Of a stretch of 14,875 bases of DNA, positions 12,032 through 14,875 are shown one piece after another. Under the pieces are notes generated by a model. The model was given only the letters and a program-made list of their open reading frames with translations, ran no database searches and had not been told where the DNA came from. The stretch's first letter is position 1. Each line of letters starts with the position of its first letter. The position numbers and the translations under genes are program-made. Source of the stretch: CADEEV01 sp964442185 (lineage in GTDB: Bacteria; Acidobacteriota; Vicinamibacteria; Fen-336); the NCBI GenBank assembly GCA_964442185.1, contig CAYTWT010000225.1, positions 1-14,875 on the forward strand. The letters run 5' to 3'.

Positions 12032-14080
12032 TCAACGAACGCCGCGGATTTGGTCGGGCCGCAAGCGCAGGGCCTCGATCACCGCACGCCCTTGTAGTCC
12101 CTCGGCGGCGACCGCCAAGTGGCGGGCGCCGTTTGGCAGGTCCAGAACCAGCTCCGGCGCTGCGCTTCCCTCGGCCAGGTACGCCTCGGCCAGCTCGCCC
12201 TCGTTGGCCGAGACGCCGAGCCGGACGATGCGATCTGCGGTCCCAGCCTCGAGGATCCGGGCCTCGACCTCTAGTCGATAGACGCCCGGTGGGAGATCGA
12301 GCTTGCGCGAGAAGCGCGTCTCGCGCTCCGTCAGCTCCCACGGCGCGCCGGGCAGGTCGAGAGGCAGCGACAGCTCCTGGAGGCGGAGCGGGCCTGAGAT
12401 GCCGACGAGTCGGCGCTCGCCCCAGGCCCGGATCAATTCGACTACAGCGCGGCGCTCGTGAACGCCCGTCTCCCGCGGCACCGTTTCGGGCAGGAACGAA
12501 GGCCACAAGGCGTCCAGGCTCACCGCTGGCGCCAGCACCTTGAGCAAGGCGCTCTCGCCGTCGGGCCGATTGTGGATGGCGCGCGGGGCCGCGGTCGCAA
12601 CGAGCGTCACGCCGAGGCTCGCGCCGAAGAGCCCGGCGGCGAGCGTGCGCCAACGGCTGAGCGCGGGCGCCAGCAGCACCGCAAGCGCCGGCAGCGCAGG
12701 CACCACGAAGCGCGCCGGCGGGCACGAGCCGCCCCACCACATGCTGAACGTGGCAGAGACGCCGAGTGTCACAGCGGCGAACAGAGCGGCGCGCAGCGTG
12801 TCGCCCGGGGCGCGCCCAAAGAGCAGCACGCAACCGGGGATCGCCAGAACCCAGAGCGGGGCCAGGGTCAGGAGTCCGAACTGCCGATCGAGCAGAAGAG
12901 CGGCGAGGCCCCAGGGGATCCGCGCCAGCGAGACATCGGCTTCGAAGCCGGGACCGTATGCTGCCGACAGGGAGGCGCGAGCGTAGATCGAATGGAAGAA
13001 CACGAGCAGTGCGACCAGACCCGCAAGCGCGAGGCTCGCCGCGACGACGCGCGCCAGGCGAGGACCGCGCCGCACGAGCGTGAGGCCGAGGCCGAGCCCC
13101 GCCAGCGGCAGGAACTTCGGATGCAGCCAAGGCAGGCCGGCGGCCATCGTCGCCGCCAGGAGCATCGTCCGCGGCGAGGGATCCGTGCGGCTCGTGAGCA
13201 GGAACAACGCCGTGGCCAGCGCGGCCACCGCCTCGGGGTAGATCGACACGGCGTAGAAGGCCATCGGCGGCAGAAACGCGAACGCCGCCCAGCTCGCGCG
13301 TGAGGTCCATTCCTGGCCCGTGACGTCGCGCACCAGTCGGAACACGAGCGCCCCGGCGAGCGCCGCGAGCGCGGCGATCAGCAGCTGCGCACCCCGAAAA
13401 CCAAGCCCCGCGTAGGCCGGCAGGATCAGGAGCGGCAAGCCGGGGGCGTGGATCGAATACGTCTTGCCCTTCGGGCCTGCCGGTGACTTGTGCGCGCCTA
13501 GCCGCCCCGGATAGAAGCTGCGGTAGGCGCGGTTGTCGTGCTCGTCCCGCAGGTCGAGATCGCCGTCGCTCCGCAGGCTCTCGGCCATGACGAGGTAGTG
13601 CGGCTCGTCGCCCTGCGGTCCCGCGGCTCCCGGCAGCTGCGTCGTGAGCCCGGCATAGCAGAGGAAGGCGAGCGCGAAGAGCATCCACTCAGACGCGGGC
13701 CCCGCCGGAGTTTCCGGCCAGCCGCGCACGAGCCCGATCGCGAGCGCCGCGAGGCCGACGAGAAGCAGGGCCGGTCCCTGGAAGAGCAGGAGCGGCAGGC
13801 CGTGGCCGGTGAACAATGGCACGAGCGGGAGCGCCGCGACCAGCAGCGCGAGCAGTGGCGTCGCGAACGCCGGCCACCGGCGCAGGGCTGCGGCGCCTGC
13901 GATCCCGACGCCCGCCGCCAACGCGAGCTGGCCGAGCCCCGGGGGATCGAGGATCCCGCGCCAGGTCTCGCCCGCCAGCGGCGCGACGACAATCTCCGAG
14001 GTGCAGAGCGCGATGGGCAGGGCTAGCGCGAGGGCCAGAAGGACCTCACGCGCGAGGCCTCGGGACGCCGTGAGCTTCAC
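12032..14080 (-). CDS. Polytopic membrane protein, GT39/ArnT-like glycosyltransferase candidate
   Basis: From GTG 14080 the product is 682 aa. Many hydrophobic helices (about residues 12-520) are followed by a soluble beta-rich tail (about 540-682). After several helices the loop GDEPHYLVMAESLRSDGDLDL (in part: GDEPHYLVM, Asp158-Glu159) carries the DE pair typical of GT-C family enzymes. It is followed by SIHAPGLPLLILPAY, a 'xxxPxG-P' loop seen in GT39-like proteins. A role moving sugars from polyprenyl-phosphate donors outside the inner membrane is inferred; the acceptor is unknown. GTG 14080 makes a 4-bp GTGA overlap with the nadK stop; GTG 14107 is an alternative, and neither has a clear ribosome site. 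The protein has the same layout as the convergent gene at 10232-11998 and may be a distant paralogue. It is probably co-transcribed with nadK. Confidence 0.65.
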   Translation of the reverse strand: MKLTASRGLAREVLLALALALPIALCTSEIVVAPLAGETWRGILDPPGLGQLALAAGVGIAGAAALRRWPAFATPLLALLVAALPLVPLFTGHGLPLLLFQGPALLLVGLAALAIGLVRGWPETPAGPASEWMLFALAFLCYAGLTTQLPGAAGPQGDEPHYLVMAESLRSDGDLDLRDEHDNRAYRSFYPGRLGAHKSPAGPKGKTYSIHAPGLPLLILPAYAGLGFRGAQLLIAALAALAGALVFRLVRDVTGQEWTSRASWAAFAFLPPMAFYAVSIYPEAVAALATALFLLTSRTDPSPRTMLLAATMAAGLPWLHPKFLPLAGLGLGLTLVRRGPRLARVVAASLALAGLVALLVFFHSIYARASLSAAYGPGFEADVSLARIPWGLAALLLDRQFGLLTLAPLWVLAIPGCVLLFGRAPGDTLRAALFAAVTLGVSATFSMWWGGSCPPARFVVPALPALAVLLAPALSRWRTLAAGLFGASLGVTLVATAAPRAIHNRPDGESALLKVLAPAVSLDALWPSFLPETVPRETGVHERRAVVELIRAWGERRLVGISGPLRLQELSLPLDLPGAPWELTERETRFSRKLDLPPGVYRLEVEARILEAGTADRIVRLGVSANEGELAEAYLAEGSAAPELVLDLPNGARHLAVAAEGLQGRAVIEALRLRPDQIRGVR

Positions 14081-14875
14081 CGGCGGCGCGTCGTCGATTC
14101 GCCCCACTTCAGCTTGGTGCGCAGCACGGCGAAAAAGTCACGAGCGGGCGCGCGCACCAGACGCAGCGAACGTGGGCTACGCGTGACGGTAACGGAGTCC
14201 TTGCCCGAGAGGGCGAAGCCGAGTTGGCCGTCGAAGGTGGCATGCAACTCCACGTCGCGGGCGGGTCGCAGCCGTACCTCGATCGTCACCCTGTCGCCCA
14301 CGACCAGCGGGCGGTTCGTCAGCATGTGGGGGCAGATCGGCGTGATCGCGATCGCCGGCAGCGACGGGTGGAGGATCGGCCCACCCGCGGCCAGATTGTA
14401 GGCTGTGGAGCCTGTGGGCGACGAGACGATCAGGCCGTCGGCCCGGAACGCCGACACGAACAAGCCGTCCACGAACACGTCGAGCTCGATGATTCGCGAG
14501 AGCGCCGCCTTCGTGATCACCACGTCGTTCAACACGTCACCTGAGGCGTCGGGCTCGCCCTCACGTCTCACGACCGCATGCAGCATCCGGCGTTCGTCGT
14601 ACCGGTACTTCCCTTCGAGCACCGAAGTGAGCGCGGGATAGAGCTCGGGGAGGGCGATCTCCGTCAGGAAGCCGAGGCTTCCGAAGTTGACGCCGAGCAC
14701 CGGCACGCTGCGGCGGGCCAGCAGGTGGCTGACACGCAGCAGCGTGCCATCGCCCCCCAGCACGACGATGGCGTCGGCTCTCGCGGCGACCTCGCGGGCC
14801 TCGGCCGTCGTCACGCGCCCGGGGCTCTTTGCGAGGACGGCGGTGCGTTCCTCGAGCAGCACCTCCACCTTGCGT
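14077..14875 (-). CDS. nadK: NAD kinase, 5' end missing
   Basis: The frame runs off the right edge, so the N-terminus lies outside; about 265 residues are visible (a GTG at 14868 is internal). NadK phosphorylates NAD to NADP in the cytosol. The catalytic GGDGTLL motif, the NFGSLGFL block, and DGLIVSSPTGSTAYNLAAGGP (the NAD-binding TGSTAY stretch) are all intact, as is the C-terminal beta region ending in RLVRAPARDFFAVLRTKLKWGE. The missing part should be only a few dozen residues by comparison with the usual 280-300 aa. Its stop overlaps the start of the downstream membrane-protein gene. Confidence 0.93.
   Translation of the reverse strand, partial: RKVEVLLEERTAVLAKSPGRVTTAEAREVAARADAIVVLGGDGTLLRVSHLLARRSVPVLGVNFGSLGFLTEIALPELYPALTSVLEGKYRYDERRMLHAVVRREGEPDASGDVLNDVVITKAALSRIIELDVFVDGLFVSAFRADGLIVSSPTGSTAYNLAAGGPILHPSLPAIAITPICPHMLTNRPLVVGDRVTIEVRLRPARDVELHATFDGQLGFALSGKDSVTVTRSPRSLRLVRAPARDFFAVLRTKLKWGESTTRRR

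Noticed and set aside
12458..13303. 281-codon plus-strand ORF antisense to the second membrane protein
   Set aside because: Arg/Gln-rich shadow; the minus-strand frame shows coherent transmembrane helices.
14081..14107. GTG 14107 as start of the second membrane protein
   Set aside because: Possible, but it gives a 31-bp overlap with nadK and no ribosome site; GTG 14080 gives the common 4-bp overlap. Not settled.
1..14875. Defence system, mobile element, CRISPR array, tRNA or rRNA
   Set aside because: I looked on both strands and found no transposase, integrase, nuclease-helicase or toxin-antitoxin motifs, no regularly spaced repeats and no tRNA-like cloverleaf; the region reads as core chromosome.

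Overview
The window is a GC-rich stretch (strong G/C bias at third codon positions, dense long shadow ORFs on the opposite strands) of what looks like an ordinary chromosome from a diderm, Gram-negative-type bacterium. The mix of a PEGA-domain protein, a GWxTD-domain protein, a Hanks-type Ser/Thr kinase with an HRDISPSN catalytic loop, EnvC and CtpA relatives, and large polytopic membrane proteins fits the Acidobacteriota / Myxococcota / former deltaproteobacterial range. The phylum is an inference; nothing here fixes it. I see no mobile element, phage, CRISPR array, tRNA or rRNA.

Layout, left to right. 1-692 (+) is the 3' part of a two-PEGA-domain envelope protein. It converges on a small exported penicillin-binding transpeptidase (697-1716, -). 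That gene is divergent, across a 67-bp promoter gap, from an exported GWxTD-domain protein (1784-3184, +). Next comes a tightly packed minus-strand cluster, transcribed right to left: Ser/Thr kinase (8713-7703), lipoprotein of the alkaline phosphatase/type I phosphodiesterase superfamily (7617-5539), EnvC-like coiled-coil/degenerate LytM protein (5542-4394), and an S41/C-terminal-processing-protease homologue (4375-3197). The kinase is divergent, across 48 bp, from a plus-strand cluster: ruvX (8762-9205), mltG (9177-10232) and a polytopic glycosyltransferase-like membrane protein (10232-11998). This converges on a second, architecturally similar membrane protein (14080-12032, -), which overlaps the 3' end of nadK (14077 to the right edge, 5' end missing).

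The common theme is peptidoglycan and envelope biology: transpeptidase, MltG glycan terminase, EnvC amidase activator, CtpA-type protein, a periplasm-facing phosphodiesterase-fold lipoprotein, and two putative lipid-linked-sugar glycosyltransferases, with a kinase that could connect cytoplasmic signalling to the cluster.

The most interesting observation is that the S41 homologue has lost the whole catalytic apparatus by alignment to E. coli Prc/CtpA: the nucleophilic Ser is Gly290, the general-base Lys is Ser314, and the NPGG segment near the oxyanion hole is gone. The PDZ domain and the overall fold motifs are kept. It lies directly downstream of EnvC, itself a catalytically dead LytM protein. 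The pair therefore looks like a non-enzymatic regulatory or scaffolding unit rather than the usual hydrolase-activator plus protease pair. Smaller points are a GWxTD protein whose signature reads GSRND, a transpeptidase with a cysteine beside each catalytic motif, and a 12-bp perfect palindrome carrying a -10-like hexamer on both strands between the kinase and ruvX.
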